DNA of 64,000 bases from Paludibacteraceae bacterium (lineage in GTDB: Bacteria; Bacteroidota; Bacteroidia; Bacteroidales; Paludibacteraceae). The position numbers were made by a program, and so were the translations under genes. Positions 1 to 8,228 of this stretch are shown here, one piece after another (within the stretch, counting starts at the first letter, position 1; each line of letters opens with the position of its first letter). The notes beneath the pieces are model-generated. The model was not told the DNA's origin and searched no databases. It saw nothing but the letters and a program-made list of their open reading frames with translations. The stretch is from positions 1 to 64,000 of the forward strand of contig JAFUVS010000017.1 of assembly GCA_017471175.1 (NCBI GenBank), in the 5' to 3' direction.

Positions 1-89
1 TCGATGTTCAGCGTTTCCGTGCTGCGGAATATACCGCGATAAGCCCATATCGTGCTACCTTGAGAAATGTTCGGATAGTAGATTTTGTT
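1..89. repeat. 89-bp exact inverted repeat, left copy
   Basis: The reverse complement of 1-89 is identical to 16355-16443. Both copies encode the same part of the shared C-terminal domain, from NKIYYPN to TLNI, of two divergently oriented giant genes. Identity stops at base 90 on the inner side. It may continue past the left window edge on the outer side. Confidence 0.9.
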
Positions 90-3000
90 CGACTTCAAGC
101 CCATATACGTATTGCCCGTATCAGAGCCTTTTAGCGTACCGTTGCGCAGCGTGCCGACCAACTCAATGTTGCCTTTCGTCTTGTAGCCGTTTGCATTCGA
201 CAAGTTGTCGTATGCCTCTTTCGAGTTCAACGCCTTACCTAAATCTTTTGACACGTCAATCTTTACATTGCTGAATACGAATGAAGTCTTTTCGGCTAAT
301 TTTGCATCAGCATTGACGATATAGCCCTTGCCGGCTTCCATCTTCTTGGCGTTGGAGAAATAGAGGTTCACGCCGCTGCCTACGTTCGCATTACCCGTAG
401 CGTACTTGAACTCATAGACCCGTCCGCTCATTTTCAGCGTGGTCATCATTCCGCCGCTGACCTCGAACGGCAGACAGAGCGTGGACCAGCGACCTTGCTC
501 GAACTGACGGTTGAGTGTTACCGTATTGGCTGTTTTACCACCGTAGCGCGTAGAAAAATCATCGTAATAATCGTTATCTTCCGCCTCTTCGAGGACGATA
601 TGCAGTTCGGCAGGTTTGGGTGTCGCGGTGAACGTTGCCGTATAGGACATATTGCCCGTCACGGTGAACGTGCGCTCGGCATCGGTATTGCCGTCCTCCG
701 TCCATTCATCGAACACGTATCCCGATACGGTCGCATTCGCCGTTACGGTAATGTTCTGACCCGCCTGACAGATGTACTGATAACGTTTCGTTCCCACGTT
801 GATCGTCAGCGTATAGGTCTGATATTCAGGTTCATAGATAGCGCGAACAGGCATACCGAGATAGTACTCGTTACCATAACTATCTGTCATATTTGTGGCA
901 GAGACATGATATGTATTGGTTGAGAACCGTACAAATGCGTAACAATTGTATGTCGCTCCAAGATAATCAGAACCGGTAAGAGCATACTCGTTGGTCCAAT
1001 AATACTGATTGGATAAATCGTATATAGAACTTCCTTGATAGCCTCCTGCGGGCAGGATGATTGATAACGATGTGTTCGTTTTGTTAGTAAATGTGTTATC
1101 GTTGGAAATTGTTGTATTATCAAGAAGTGCAAGAAAATCATCGCCATTAGGCATTCGCCAAGAAGATCCCATATTCACATACGCAGCATCTTGCGCGGAT
1201 GACAACTGATCCCCGGTAGAGAAACTGCTTATATTGGATATCCCCGTACTTGAGTTGAACGATGTTCTGGCACTTGTGCCACCCCAATAGAAGCGACTAC
1301 CTAAATTATTTGTTGAAGTCGCCCCTACATTTCGGTCAGCCCAAGCCACGCCATAACCCATATCCACGGGTTGGTAGGTCAGTCCGTCGTCGCCCGTGCG
1401 GGCATCAAGGTTGTAGAGGATCCGCATCGTGTCAGCCGCAGCACCCTGATAGACGTTCACAGACTGATTATCCGAAACAAGTTGGTAGGATGCACTCAAT
1501 GCCGTGTTTTCAGTCAGTTTCACGACACGAGAACAGGTAACAACATCATCGCTCCACTTACTGAATTTATATGCGTCATTGGTAACGGTGGCTGTAATGG
1601 TTACATCTGTTCCGCTTCTGTAGGTGCCGCTTGTTGTCTGCGGATCATATCCATCCGCTGTCATCGTGAACGACATATTGCTGCCGCTCAATGTAAGAGT
1701 GAAAGTTTGCACATATTGCGCTGTAAACGACACATCAGCCTTCCCCATCGTACCCAAAGCGCGATCCCAACCGATGAACTCATACCCGCTGCGGGTAGGT
1801 GTTTCGCCAGTATAAGTAATGGTAGCATCTTCGTACACGTTTTTGCGTTCCAGAACAGTCTCTCCATCGTAGTCATAGAAAACGACTTCGTGTTGCGCGC
1901 CTGCGCTTTCTTTATACACAGCCGTGTAAGTAAGATTGTGATACATTTTGACTACCAGCGGATTGGAAGTCGATACCACATTACCTGCTGCATCCTGCCA
2001 CTCCTTGAATGAAAAACCTTCGGCAGCGTTTGCGGTAATTGTCATCTGCTGATACAATTCGCAGTTATAGATGTATGTATAGCCGTTGGAATGGATGGTC
2101 AGCTTGCGCATGTCCATACTCAAGATCGGGCGTATGCCGCAAGCCGCAAAAATAGCACCCGTACCCTGTGAACCCGTCTTGTCGCTATTAAGCGTCGGGG
2201 CAGAAGGAGGATTTCCCCACTGGTTACTCGGTGTGGAGTACCCCCAGGCCTTTGCACTACCATAGGTATCGGTCGTGGCAAAGGTAGCGGTCCAGTACTG
2301 AATAGAGTTAGCCCACGTTGTACCTGATGATGTCCGCGAACCGTTATGCGGGATGATAATGTAGTTCGAGTTCGTCTTGCTCGTCAGCTTGCGATCGTAA
2401 GTGTTGATTGTCGTCACATTCACATTCGCCAACAGGTTAGCCCATTCCTCGTAGGTAGCGATGCGCCAGATATGCCCGCAATACTTATACGCAGCATCCG
2501 TCTCTTCCGTTACTGGCAAGTTATCGCCCGAAGACATCGATTGCGAACCTTCATAATAACCCCCTGTAGAACCGGCATCTGTAGCAACAGTCAAAGTTCC
2601 CCAAGTGAAATAACTACCCGTTGCCGTTTCCGAAGTGGCAAAGCCGCTTGATTGATCTTTATCCACATTGTACTTTGCCCAAATACCTGCTTCGCCGAGG
2701 TCAACTGCTTGAGAGGGGAGGTCGTATTGACTGCTTGTACCAGCACCAGTACCTGCTTGATAGACTGTAACGTCCTTGGATACGGATGAAGATGTACCTA
2801 CTATAATAGCACCGAGCATGAGGTCTTTGGATGTGCCAAAAGTTGCATTATTCCCCACTATTTCCGAACCATCCCGTGTGTATTTATAGAAACTATATCC
2901 CGATGTCTCATCCGAAGTTGAAAGGGTGATTGTGCGTGCAGCTTCAGCAGCGGTTCGCAAATATACTGTACCGGCAGTAAAGTTGTCTGTACCATCGGTG

Positions 3001-4442
3001 GCGGTTATGGTGGCTTTATCGCTCGGCTCGATATAAAGGACGTATTCGCTGTCAGAGGCAAAACGGGCATAGACGGTGGTACCGGATGTCATTGCTTTGA
3101 GTTGATTTTCTGTCACAAGTGAGCCTGCATCGGAAGGCGAAGTGAACCAACCTATGAAACGTTTGCCATCTTTATTATATGGAGCAGCAGGAACGGTTTT
3201 CATCGTATAGTCGGAGCGCACTACGCGGCGGAGATTGGCATTGTATGTGAGTCCCTCATTCCAATAGCCTTCATTTGCAGCGCAGTTAAAAACAACAGAG
3301 TCAATCGTATTTCCGTATACGTCCGTACCCTTGTTCAAAGTGCAATACTGCGGGAAAAATGAGGCTTTCTTTGAAGTACTTGAACCACTTGTCGTTTTGC
3401 TTTGATATAGATTATTGTCGTGATAAAAAGCCAATCGACCTTGATAACTACTACTATTATTATAATACCCTCCCCACCAGTTATAGGTAGGGTTGGTAGT
3501 AGCGGCGGTGGTAGTGGTTGAATAGGTTGTTTGCCCCCATTCGCTGAAATATATACCAACCTTGCTATAACCATATTGTAAAGTATTAGAAGAACTACCG
3601 GTATATTTGAACATTTCTTGCAGCGGATTGGTGTATAGATTTCCTTCGCGGTCGCGTAGGGTAGTTGCCATTATCTCCACCGTGCGCGTAAATCCTCCCG
3701 AAGGCACACTATTCATCTCAAACATTTGCTCATAGCAATGATCTGCCAGTTCTTCTGCCGGAAGAATGATACTCGTATTGTTCCCATTTTGAACACTCAA
3801 ATTGGTCTTGGCAAACATACGTGCATAGCAATAGGGCTTCAAATTCTGCGCAGGCAATTTTGGAAAACCTGTTAAATACCAATATGATCCACTTGATTCA
3901 AACATCCCATAATAACAACCTGTTGTTAATGTCGTAGCAGGCAATGACAATGCGGACGCATCTACCTTGTACGCACTTCCGGCAAATAGATTCTTGAAAC
4001 AATAGTCACATGGAATTACATCTCCTTCAGTCTGAAAATCATCTCCATAGACCAAGGACATAATGTTTCCTGCAAGTTTACGTATGTACGCCGTCCCTCC
4101 TTGAGATGAATAGACACTAAAATGCACATAGTTATTGTCATCTTTGTGAAACGGCGTTGAATTGTTCCCTTTGAAATAATACGTTGTAGCAGCACCAGAT
4201 AATGTTAGTTTGACCGTTTCTGTTGAAGAGCCTGATGTCGTTATTTCTGTCCACGTATTCTTATCCGTTGAGTAGTATAACTCTATTCCCGGATTTCCTT
4301 TTACTCTAATTTTGATTGCAGAATAAGAGTTATCTGTGTTGTAGATATTAAAATACTCATTCACCTGCGCCTGTACCGTCATCGGCACGAGGGTGAGCAA
4401 CAGTGCCAGTAGCGGCACGAAAAGATAGAATAATTTTTTCAT
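1..4442 (-). CDS. Giant secreted modular protein, FISUMP/InlB/MF-repeat type (3' end beyond left edge)
   Basis: Open reading frame of at least 1480 codons from the ATG at 4442 to the window edge; by comparison with the paralogue at 9272, about 60 C-terminal residues are missing. A signal peptide (residues 1-25, ending VQAQ) is followed by the N-terminal region shared with its neighbours (start VNEY). MF-type repeats lie at about residues 144-250 (CYYGMF, CYARMF, CYEQMF). There is an InlB/Listeria-Bacteroides-like repeat, then two FISUMP-like domains at about 580-777 (VDLGEAGIWAKYNV to CGIRPIL) and 1020-1197 (VDMGYGVAWADRNVGA to LGMPVRA), separated by InlB-like repeats. The last visible part is the shared C-terminal domain (NRQFEQGRWSTLCLPF, then AYRGIFRS). 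A role as a surface or secreted adhesin is inferred from architecture only. It diverges from the lipoprotein and giant gene on the other side of the toxin-antitoxin segment. Confidence 0.85.
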   Translation of the reverse strand, partial: MKKLFYLFVPLLALLLTLVPMTVQAQVNEYFNIYNTDNSYSAIKIRVKGNPGIELYYSTDKNTWTEITTSGSSTETVKLTLSGAATTYYFKGNNSTPFHKDDNNYVHFSVYSSQGGTAYIRKLAGNIMSLVYGDDFQTEGDVIPCDYCFKNLFAGSAYKVDASALSLPATTLTTGCYYGMFESSGSYWYLTGFPKLPAQNLKPYCYARMFAKTNLSVQNGNNTSIILPAEELADHCYEQMFEMNSVPSGGFTRTVEIMATTLRDREGNLYTNPLQEMFKYTGSSSNTLQYGYSKVGIYFSEWGQTTYSTTTTAATTNPTYNWWGGYYNNSSSYQGRLAFYHDNNLYQSKTTSGSSTSKKASFFPQYCTLNKGTDVYGNTIDSVVFNCAANEGYWNEGLTYNANLRRVVRSDYTMKTVPAAPYNKDGKRFIGWFTSPSDAGSLVTENQLKAMTSGTTVYARFASDSEYVLYIEPSDKATITATDGTDNFTAGTVYLRTAAEAARTITLSTSDETSGYSFYKYTRDGSEIVGNNATFGTSKDLMLGAIIVGTSSSVSKDVTVYQAGTGAGTSSQYDLPSQAVDLGEAGIWAKYNVDKDQSSGFATSETATGSYFTWGTLTVATDAGSTGGYYEGSQSMSSGDNLPVTEETDAAYKYCGHIWRIATYEEWANLLANVNVTTINTYDRKLTSKTNSNYIIIPHNGSRTSSGTTWANSIQYWTATFATTDTYGSAKAWGYSTPSNQWGNPPSAPTLNSDKTGSQGTGAIFAACGIRPILSMDMRKLTIHSNGYTYIYNCELYQQMTITANAAEGFSFKEWQDAAGNVVSTSNPLVVKMYHNLTYTAVYKESAGAQHEVVFYDYDGETVLERKNVYEDATITYTGETPTRSGYEFIGWDRALGTMGKADVSFTAQYVQTFTLTLSGSNMSFTMTADGYDPQTTSGTYRSGTDVTITATVTNDAYKFSKWSDDVVTCSRVVKLTENTALSASYQLVSDNQSVNVYQGAAADTMRILYNLDARTGDDGLTYQPVDMGYGVAWADRNVGATSTNNLGSRFYWGGTSARTSFNSSTGISNISSFSTGDQLSSAQDAAYVNMGSSWRMPNGDDFLALLDNTTISNDNTFTNKTNTSLSIILPAGGYQGSSIYDLSNQYYWTNEYALTGSDYLGATYNCYAFVRFSTNTYHVSATNMTDSYGNEYYLGMPVRAIYEPEYQTYTLTINVGTKRYQYICQAGQNITVTANATVSGYVFDEWTEDGNTDAERTFTVTGNMSYTATFTATPKPAELHIVLEEAEDNDYYDDFSTRYGGKTANTVTLNRQFEQGRWSTLCLPFEVSGGMMTTLKMSGRVYEFKYATGNANVGSGVNLYFSNAKKMEAGKGYIVNADAKLAEKTSFVFSNVKIDVSKDLGKALNSKEAYDNLSNANGYKTKGNIELVGTLRNGTLKGSDTGNTYMGLKSNKIYYPNISQGSTIWAYRGIFRSTETLNI

Positions 4443-4514
4443 ACGTTCATAAATTTTTAATAGGTTAATATATTGAAATTTAAGAATTGCGGATTTAACG
4501 ATTGTAGAAAAAGA

Positions 4515-4541
4515 CAGACACGAAACAATGTTTCGTGTCTG
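4515..4541 (-). terminator. Rho-independent terminator after ParE-type module
   Basis: Perfect 13-bp inverted repeat with a single central base (CAGACACGAAACA / TGTTTCGTGTCTG). On the minus strand it is followed by TCTTTTTC. It lies about 48 bases beyond the toxin stop codon at 4589 and separates the toxin-antitoxin pair from the giant gene starting at 4442. Confidence 0.75.
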
Positions 4542-4588
4542 AAGCAAAATATGTTTGTCAATCGAGATTTACCTTGATATAGACATTA

Positions 4589-4897
4589 TCAAGTAAAACG
4601 TTCTAAAAGGACATCAGGGTCTTGACGTACATCCCAAACATCGGCTATATAAATCGTATTATCTCGCACATAATAAATGAATTTACTTAAGCCCTTGATA
4701 AGAAAACTCCTTACAGTACCATCTTCTGATAATTGATAAACGGGAACACCAATATTCGGGAATTTTACTATTTGAGCCAATGTATTATCTACCTTATTGA
4801 GGTACGATTCCTCTGCTTCAATTCCAAAATGCGTAAACAAGTAATCTCGAATATCACCAAAAGCTTCCTGTGCTTGATTTGACCAAAGTATATCCAT
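4589..4897 (-). CDS. RelE/ParE-family toxin
   Basis: 102-residue protein of the RelE/ParE toxin fold, the usual size for the family. Typical features are the N-terminal ILWSNQAQEAF, an amphipathic helix with FGIEAEESYLNKVD, the FPNIGVPV segment before the sheet, and the C-terminal strand IYIADVWDVRQDP. The longer helices and the VD..L..I..FPNIG pattern favour the ParE side of the family. The target (gyrase or ribosome-dependent cleavage) cannot be decided from sequence. It follows its antitoxin by 4 bases in the same transcript and ends in a strong terminator at 4515-4541. AT content is higher than in the surrounding giant genes, consistent with transfer. Confidence 0.85.
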   Translation of the reverse strand: MDILWSNQAQEAFGDIRDYLFTHFGIEAEESYLNKVDNTLAQIVKFPNIGVPVYQLSEDGTVRSFLIKGLSKFIYYVRDNTIYIADVWDVRQDPDVLLERFT

Positions 4898-4901
4898 ATC
4901 T

Positions 4902-5138
4902 CTACATTGAACGATGTGCCATTACTTGTTTATGGGTTTTATATTGTCCTGTAGCAAATTGTTGTTTTGCCGTTTCAAAGCGTGCTTTTACTTCGTCCCA
5001 CGTGTAGGGAACTACAGATGATTCTACCTGCGTATCCTCTATTCTACTTTGCATAGCCCTTATCACGATTTTTTGTTCTTCTAACGGAAGCATAAATGCC
5101 ATATTGAGAACATCTGAATAAGTAAATTCTTGTACCAT
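4902..5138 (-). CDS. Antitoxin of ParE-type module
   Basis: 78-residue protein directly upstream of the ParE-like toxin, separated from it by 4 bases. It starts MVQEFTYSDVLNMAFMLP. It is rich in charged and helical sequence, with an N-terminal region that could be the DNA-binding part and a C-terminal tail (WDEVKARFETAKQQ) that could wrap the toxin, as in many type II antitoxins. No named antitoxin family is recognised with certainty; the call rests on position, size and partner. It is transcribed from a clear Bacteroidetes promoter at 5192-5223 and is probably autoregulated. Confidence 0.7.
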   Translation of the reverse strand: MVQEFTYSDVLNMAFMLPLEEQKIVIRAMQSRIEDTQVESSVVPYTWDEVKARFETAKQQFATGQYKTHKQVMAHRSM

Positions 5139-5191
5139 AGTCGTATAATTTTTCTTCGTTATAGCCGATATATGTGTTTATAAACACGCAG

Positions 5192-5223
5192 CAAAAGTAC
5201 GGTGTTTACTTCTTTTACACAAA
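5192..5223 (-). promoter_or_regulatory. Promoter of ParE-type toxin-antitoxin pair
   Basis: On the minus strand: TTTG, 20 bases, TACTTTTG (the -7 box is the complement of 5192-5199, the -33 box of 5220-5223). This matches the Bacteroidetes primary-sigma consensus. It lies 54 bases upstream of the antitoxin start. Confidence 0.75.
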
Positions 5224-5350
5224 TTTTTGCTTCTTTTTCGATTTCTACAATACGTCAAAGAACGACTTCTTTATATTATTCTCCTCAAATTAAGGATTCA
5301 AGGATTCAAAGATTCATAGATTTCAAAGATTGTTGCCGATAACAAACACA

Positions 5351-5390
5351 AAAAGCGGCAATATCGCTTTTACTGATATTACCGCTTTTG
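5351..5390 (-). terminator. Palindromic element / terminator downstream of YafQ module
   Basis: Inverted repeat AAGCGGCAATATC / GATATTACCGCTT with a short spacer, followed on the minus strand by TTTTT. It lies about 85 bases after the YafQ stop. The same palindrome, in the opposite orientation, is the terminator at 9182-9218, and partial copies occur at 6075-6086 and 8814-8826, so it is a repeated element as well as a terminator. Confidence 0.6.
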
Positions 5391-5392
5391 TT

Positions 5393-5456
5393 CTTTTTCT
5401 GCCCGCAAAGATACAGCCTTTCTGCCAACCCCGCAAGACGTTGTATGTCATTTTGT
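5393..5456. repeat. 64-bp direct repeat, copy 1
   Basis: Matches 6003-6066 with only two substitutions (A/G at 5411, T/A at 5422). The two copies are 610 bp apart and bracket the YafQ toxin-antitoxin pair. Each contains a complete leftward promoter. Confidence 0.9.
5406..5436 (-). promoter_or_regulatory. Promoter inside repeat copy 1
   Basis: On the minus strand: TTG, 20 bases, TATCTTTG. A transcript starting here would run at once into the palindromic hairpin at 5351-5390. It is therefore either an inactive duplicate or makes a short attenuated leader ahead of the ParE-type module. Confidence 0.5.
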
Positions 5457-5474
5457 AAAAGTCTTATTCCTTAA

Positions 5475-5756
5475 CTATAAAGGATGGAATAGCTCTTCGT
5501 GCGTACCTGTATTGGTCAATAATAACGTTAGTTTGTCATCGTCTTGCCGCCAAATAAGCAACCAGTCGTCATCAATATGACATTCCCAACAGCCTGCAAA
5601 ATAATCTCTCAACTGATGAGGTCTGTACTCGATAGGCAATGTACCTGTTTCGGCAAGTATTTCAACGGTTTCGCGAAACGCTTGAACGCTTTTGCCTTGT
5701 CTTATACAGCGTCTGAAATCGGAATTAAATCTCTTGGTTGTTTCCAGCGTGTACAT
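5475..5756 (-). CDS. YafQ-family ribonuclease toxin
   Basis: 93-residue protein of the YafQ branch of the RelE superfamily, ribosome-dependent mRNA endonucleases that are paired with an antitoxin. The family's acid-base residues are visible: the His in YRPHQLRDY, the His and Asp in ECHIDDDWLLIW, and the C-terminal His in GTHEELF. The length is that of the family. Its ATG overlaps the antitoxin stop codon by one base (TAATG), so translation is probably coupled. It sits with its antitoxin between two copies of a 64-bp direct repeat. Confidence 0.9.
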   Translation of the reverse strand: MYTLETTKRFNSDFRRCIRQGKSVQAFRETVEILAETGTLPIEYRPHQLRDYFAGCWECHIDDDWLLIWRQDDDKLTLLLTNTGTHEELFHPL

Positions 5757-5962
5757 TATAGTATCGATTTGATCATTTCATCGACGGAAGAGTAAGTATA
5801 TACACGACCTGCCATCACATCTTCCATCGCTTCATCTAAAGCATTACGTTTCTCTATCTCGTAACCGAGTGTTTTCATATCCGACCGAAATTCTTTTACA
5901 TTTCCATAAGGTACATGCACCACGTATCTGCGGTACCCGGGTTTTAATTTTGCATCTTTCAT
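5756..5962 (-). CDS. Antitoxin partner of YafQ-type toxin
   Basis: 68-residue protein starting MKDAKLKPGYRRYVV. A longer open frame runs upstream to 6061. The ATG at 5962 is chosen because GGAGG lies seven bases before it and because the promoter (6016-6046) would overlap the longer version. It contains LDEAMEDVMAGRVYTYSSVDEMI at the C-terminus, similar in layout to short Phd/RelB-type antitoxins whose tail binds the toxin. I do not recognise a named family; function is inferred from the one-base overlap with YafQ. The strong Shine-Dalgarno is unusual here and suggests tuned or foreign translation control. Confidence 0.75.
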   Translation of the reverse strand: MKDAKLKPGYRRYVVHVPYGNVKEFRSDMKTLGYEIEKRNALDEAMEDVMAGRVYTYSSVDEMIKSIL

Positions 5963-6002
5963 AATTGCCTCCTTCCTTATTTTCTTATTGCTATCTGCTA
6001 AT

Positions 6003-6066
6003 CTTTTTCTGCCCGCAAAGGTACAGCCTTTCAGCCAACCCCGCAAGACGTTGTATGTCATTTTGT
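6003..6066. repeat. 64-bp direct repeat, copy 2
   Basis: 62 of 64 bases match 5393-5456. This copy supplies the promoter for the YafQ module. Confidence 0.9.
6016..6046 (-). promoter_or_regulatory. Promoter of YafQ toxin-antitoxin pair
   Basis: On the minus strand: TTG, 20 bases, TACCTTTG, a full Bacteroidetes promoter 54 bases upstream of the chosen antitoxin ATG. Confidence 0.75.
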
Positions 6067-6184
6067 TGTTTTTCGCGGTAATATCAATACATCAAAGACC
6101 CCATCTTCTTTCCGATACTCCCTATTGCTTTACTATACAACCTATCCGGCATTGACAGATTGCATAAAAAACCTTTCCTCTTAC

Positions 6185-6198
6185 TAAACGGTCGTTTA
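6185..6198. promoter_or_regulatory. Operator-like dyad, copy 1
   Basis: TAAACG-GT-CGTTTA: perfect 6-bp arms around two bases, the form of many TetR-family operators. The following bases TTAAGGA are also shared with the copy at 6525. Confidence 0.35.
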
Positions 6199-6477
6199 TT
6201 AAGGAGGAGATTAAGGCAGAAAGGCAAAACATTAGGACGGAGAAAAAGAATAGCGAAAAAGGATGATTGGTTTGGGGAAAACGTGAAGAAATGGCACAAC
6301 AAGACACAATTGCGCTTTCAAAATAGGGAAGTGAAAGCGTCAATAGTGATCATTTCGGGTCGAAAATAGCCGCGAAAAACAACAAAATGTCGGTTTTTGT
6401 GCGAAAAAGATAAGAAATTTGACCGAAAATTTTGTCGCTTGAAATTGGCTTTACCTGAAGGTATATATTTGCAGCCC

Positions 6478-6618
6478 TTTGCGTTTTTGATGTAAACGGC
6501 GTTTTGCCTCAAAATTAGTGCAAATAAACGACCGATTATTAAGGAACACCTTTCGCATTTCAGCATCAATTATTTCTTCTGTATTCTGAACTGACATTTT
6601 GATAGTTCAGATTCTTTC
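6478..6618 (+). ncRNA. Candidate small intergenic transcript
   Basis: A TATATTTG box at 6464-6471 (weak -33: TTG 22 bases upstream) precedes 110 bases without a credible gene. These end in an 8-bp hairpin (TCTGAACT / AGTTCAGA, 6585-6611) followed by a T-rich tract. This is the arrangement of a small RNA, but no known family is recognised. The dyad at 6525 lies within it. Confidence 0.2.
6525..6538. promoter_or_regulatory. Operator-like dyad, copy 2
   Basis: TAAACG-AC-CGATTA, one mismatch between arms. The 21 bases from 6525 match those from 6185 at 18 positions, 340 bp apart. Confidence 0.3.
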
Positions 6619-6741
6619 TTTTTTTACTCATCAATTATCAACAACGATTCATCAATGTCTTTTCAGTCCTGTAAGAGAAAAAACATAATTGATGACCAAT
6701 AAAAAAATGAAAGGAAAAAAATAGCAAAATAGCAGCAAAAC

Positions 6742-6772
6742 TTGTACGACTTGCGTGATAGTCATACCTTTG
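6742..6772 (+). promoter_or_regulatory. Promoter of Omp28-like lipoprotein gene
   Basis: TTG (6742-6744), 20 bases, TACCTTTG (6765-6772); the start codon is at 6851. Confidence 0.75.
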
Positions 6773-6850
6773 CCGCGCTAATGCAAACATCGGTTGCAAA
6801 CAGCAATAAAGTAATCAGTGGCATAATTAAAACAACCAATACACCCGATT

Positions 6851-8212
6851 ATGAAAAAGCACAACTTACTTATGGTGTCAGTATGCGCCGTATTAACTCT
6901 CTTCCCCTCTTGTAAGAAGAGCGACTCCAACCAACTGCCGACAAGTTTTCCACGCAAGCAACTCATTGAGCAGTTCACATCCCAAAGTTGTCAGTACTGC
7001 CCGAACGGCACACGGCTGATTGATGAAGCCATCAAAGGCAAAGAAAATCAATATGTTCGTTTGAGTTACTACTACGGCGATAATTCTGATGATTTTACGA
7101 TTTATACGACCAAGCAGTTAGCTACCGACCTCAACGTTGCCACACTGCCGAGTATGCTCTACAACCGCGCTGTATGGGATTGGGAAGAGCAAGCGGGCGT
7201 TACGGCTTCTGCGCAGTTGGTTCATCCGTATTATTTCAGTCAGTTCGTATCTAAACCGGCAGCCACCACTACCGTGTCAGTCAAGATCAACACCGAATAT
7301 GACGATGCCACACGACAGGCTATAATCAAAGTCAGCGGTAAGAACATCGGTGAGCAGAAAGACCTCACATTAGTCGTGATGATCAAAGAGAGTGGGCTTC
7401 ACGCCGAGCAAATGGACAGTTACAACACGTGGAACGGTTGGTCGGATTATGTACACAATAACGTAGTCAGAACGTACCTCAATACCTACAAGGGACAGGC
7501 ATTGGAGTTTGACGGCATTGACTATGAGGAAACGATTGATTATGAACTCTACAAGAGTTACGATGCCGACAACTGCTCGGTGGTGGCTTTCCTGATAGAC
7601 AGCACAACCGGCGAGGTTCTCAATGCGGAGGAGACCCCGTTGGTGAGCGGCACTAAGGGCGGCGCAGACTTCGTGTCGGAGGGAATAACAGCCGTACCCG
7701 TGCCGGATAACTTCCCCGAAACAATGCCGTTGCCCTCCTCGCAAACCAATATAGAGTATCTGACGGCGCAATACTATTTAGCCGACTACCGCTTGAAAGG
7801 ACACAACGTGGTGGAAATAATGATGCTCTCCGCCGATTTGTATGATATTCAAGGGTGGAAATACCTGCCCACGGCTATTTTGTACGTAGTTACCGATGGG
7901 GACGGTTCCACTTTGCCGACCGGCACGTTCTCTTTCTCCACAACGGGTGAAGTGAATACGGCAGTTGCGGGACAAAAAATAGAAGAAGAATTTACCTATT
8001 ACGGTTCGGAGTTCTTCCTTGCCAAGTATTCCGATCTCCTTCAAGGGTATATTCGAGGTTACGAATGGCTGCTCACATCGGGCACGCTGACCATTACGGC
8101 AAATACGATTACCTACGAGGCTACTACCCTGTCAGGCAAGAAGATAAGTGGTAGTTTCTCGGGCGAGATTACCCATTTCACAGGCGAGGAGATGCCCAAG
8201 CGCAGACGTTAA
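6851..8212 (+). CDS. Omp28-like outer-membrane lipoprotein
   Basis: 453 residues. The signal peptide ends in a lipobox (LFPSC, Cys at about 21), so it is predicted to be a lipoprotein. The next domain (about 35-290) resembles the Omp28-related family: a thioredoxin-like start with SQSCQYCPNGTRLI, a CxxC pair, then a beta-rich region with GWSDYVHNNVVR. The C-terminal 150 residues form a separate small domain (LPTGTFSFSTTGEV, GSFSGEITHF). A comparable segment (IPTGIYPI) occurs inside the giant protein at 16887-22448. Its role is unknown; members are surface proteins of Bacteroidetes. The gene is monocistronic with its own promoter, between toxin-antitoxin genes and decayed remnants. Confidence 0.8.
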   Translation: MKKHNLLMVSVCAVLTLFPSCKKSDSNQLPTSFPRKQLIEQFTSQSCQYCPNGTRLIDEAIKGKENQYVRLSYYYGDNSDDFTIYTTKQLATDLNVATLPSMLYNRAVWDWEEQAGVTASAQLVHPYYFSQFVSKPAATTTVSVKINTEYDDATRQAIIKVSGKNIGEQKDLTLVVMIKESGLHAEQMDSYNTWNGWSDYVHNNVVRTYLNTYKGQALEFDGIDYEETIDYELYKSYDADNCSVVAFLIDSTTGEVLNAEETPLVSGTKGGADFVSEGITAVPVPDNFPETMPLPSSQTNIEYLTAQYYLADYRLKGHNVVEIMMLSADLYDIQGWKYLPTAILYVVTDGDGSTLPTGTFSFSTTGEVNTAVAGQKIEEEFTYYGSEFFLAKYSDLLQGYIRGYEWLLTSGTLTITANTITYEATTLSGKKISGSFSGEITHFTGEEMPKRRR

Positions 8213-8228
8213 TTTAAGATTTGCGTTG

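Larger units (their letters stand above)
5963..6850. other. Gene-free region with repeats and regulatory signals
   Basis: About 890 bases with no convincing gene. Holds the YafQ-module promoter and direct-repeat copy 2 (6003-6066), a partial palindromic element (6075-6086), two dyads of the form TAAACG-N2-CGWTTA (6185-6198, 6525-6538), a possible -7 box at 6464-6471, a hairpin plus T-tract at 6585-6618, a 10-bp inverted repeat (6628-6637 / 6683-6692) and the promoter of the Omp28-like gene. The sequence is AT-rich; open frames here have no family features. Confidence 0.6.

Noticed and set aside
5963-6061. Longer version of the YafQ antitoxin starting at 6061
   Set aside because: The extra 33 codons overlap the promoter and the direct repeat, and a good ribosome-binding site precedes the ATG at 5962.
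5393-6066. Integron-type gene cassette with attC sites around the YafQ pair
   Set aside because: The 64-bp repeats lack the paired RYYYAAC/GTTRRRY ends and internal dyad of attC, and no integrase gene is present.
6084-6569. Several short open frames on both strands in the gene-free region
   Set aside because: They overlap each other, are of low-complexity AT-rich composition and show no family features.
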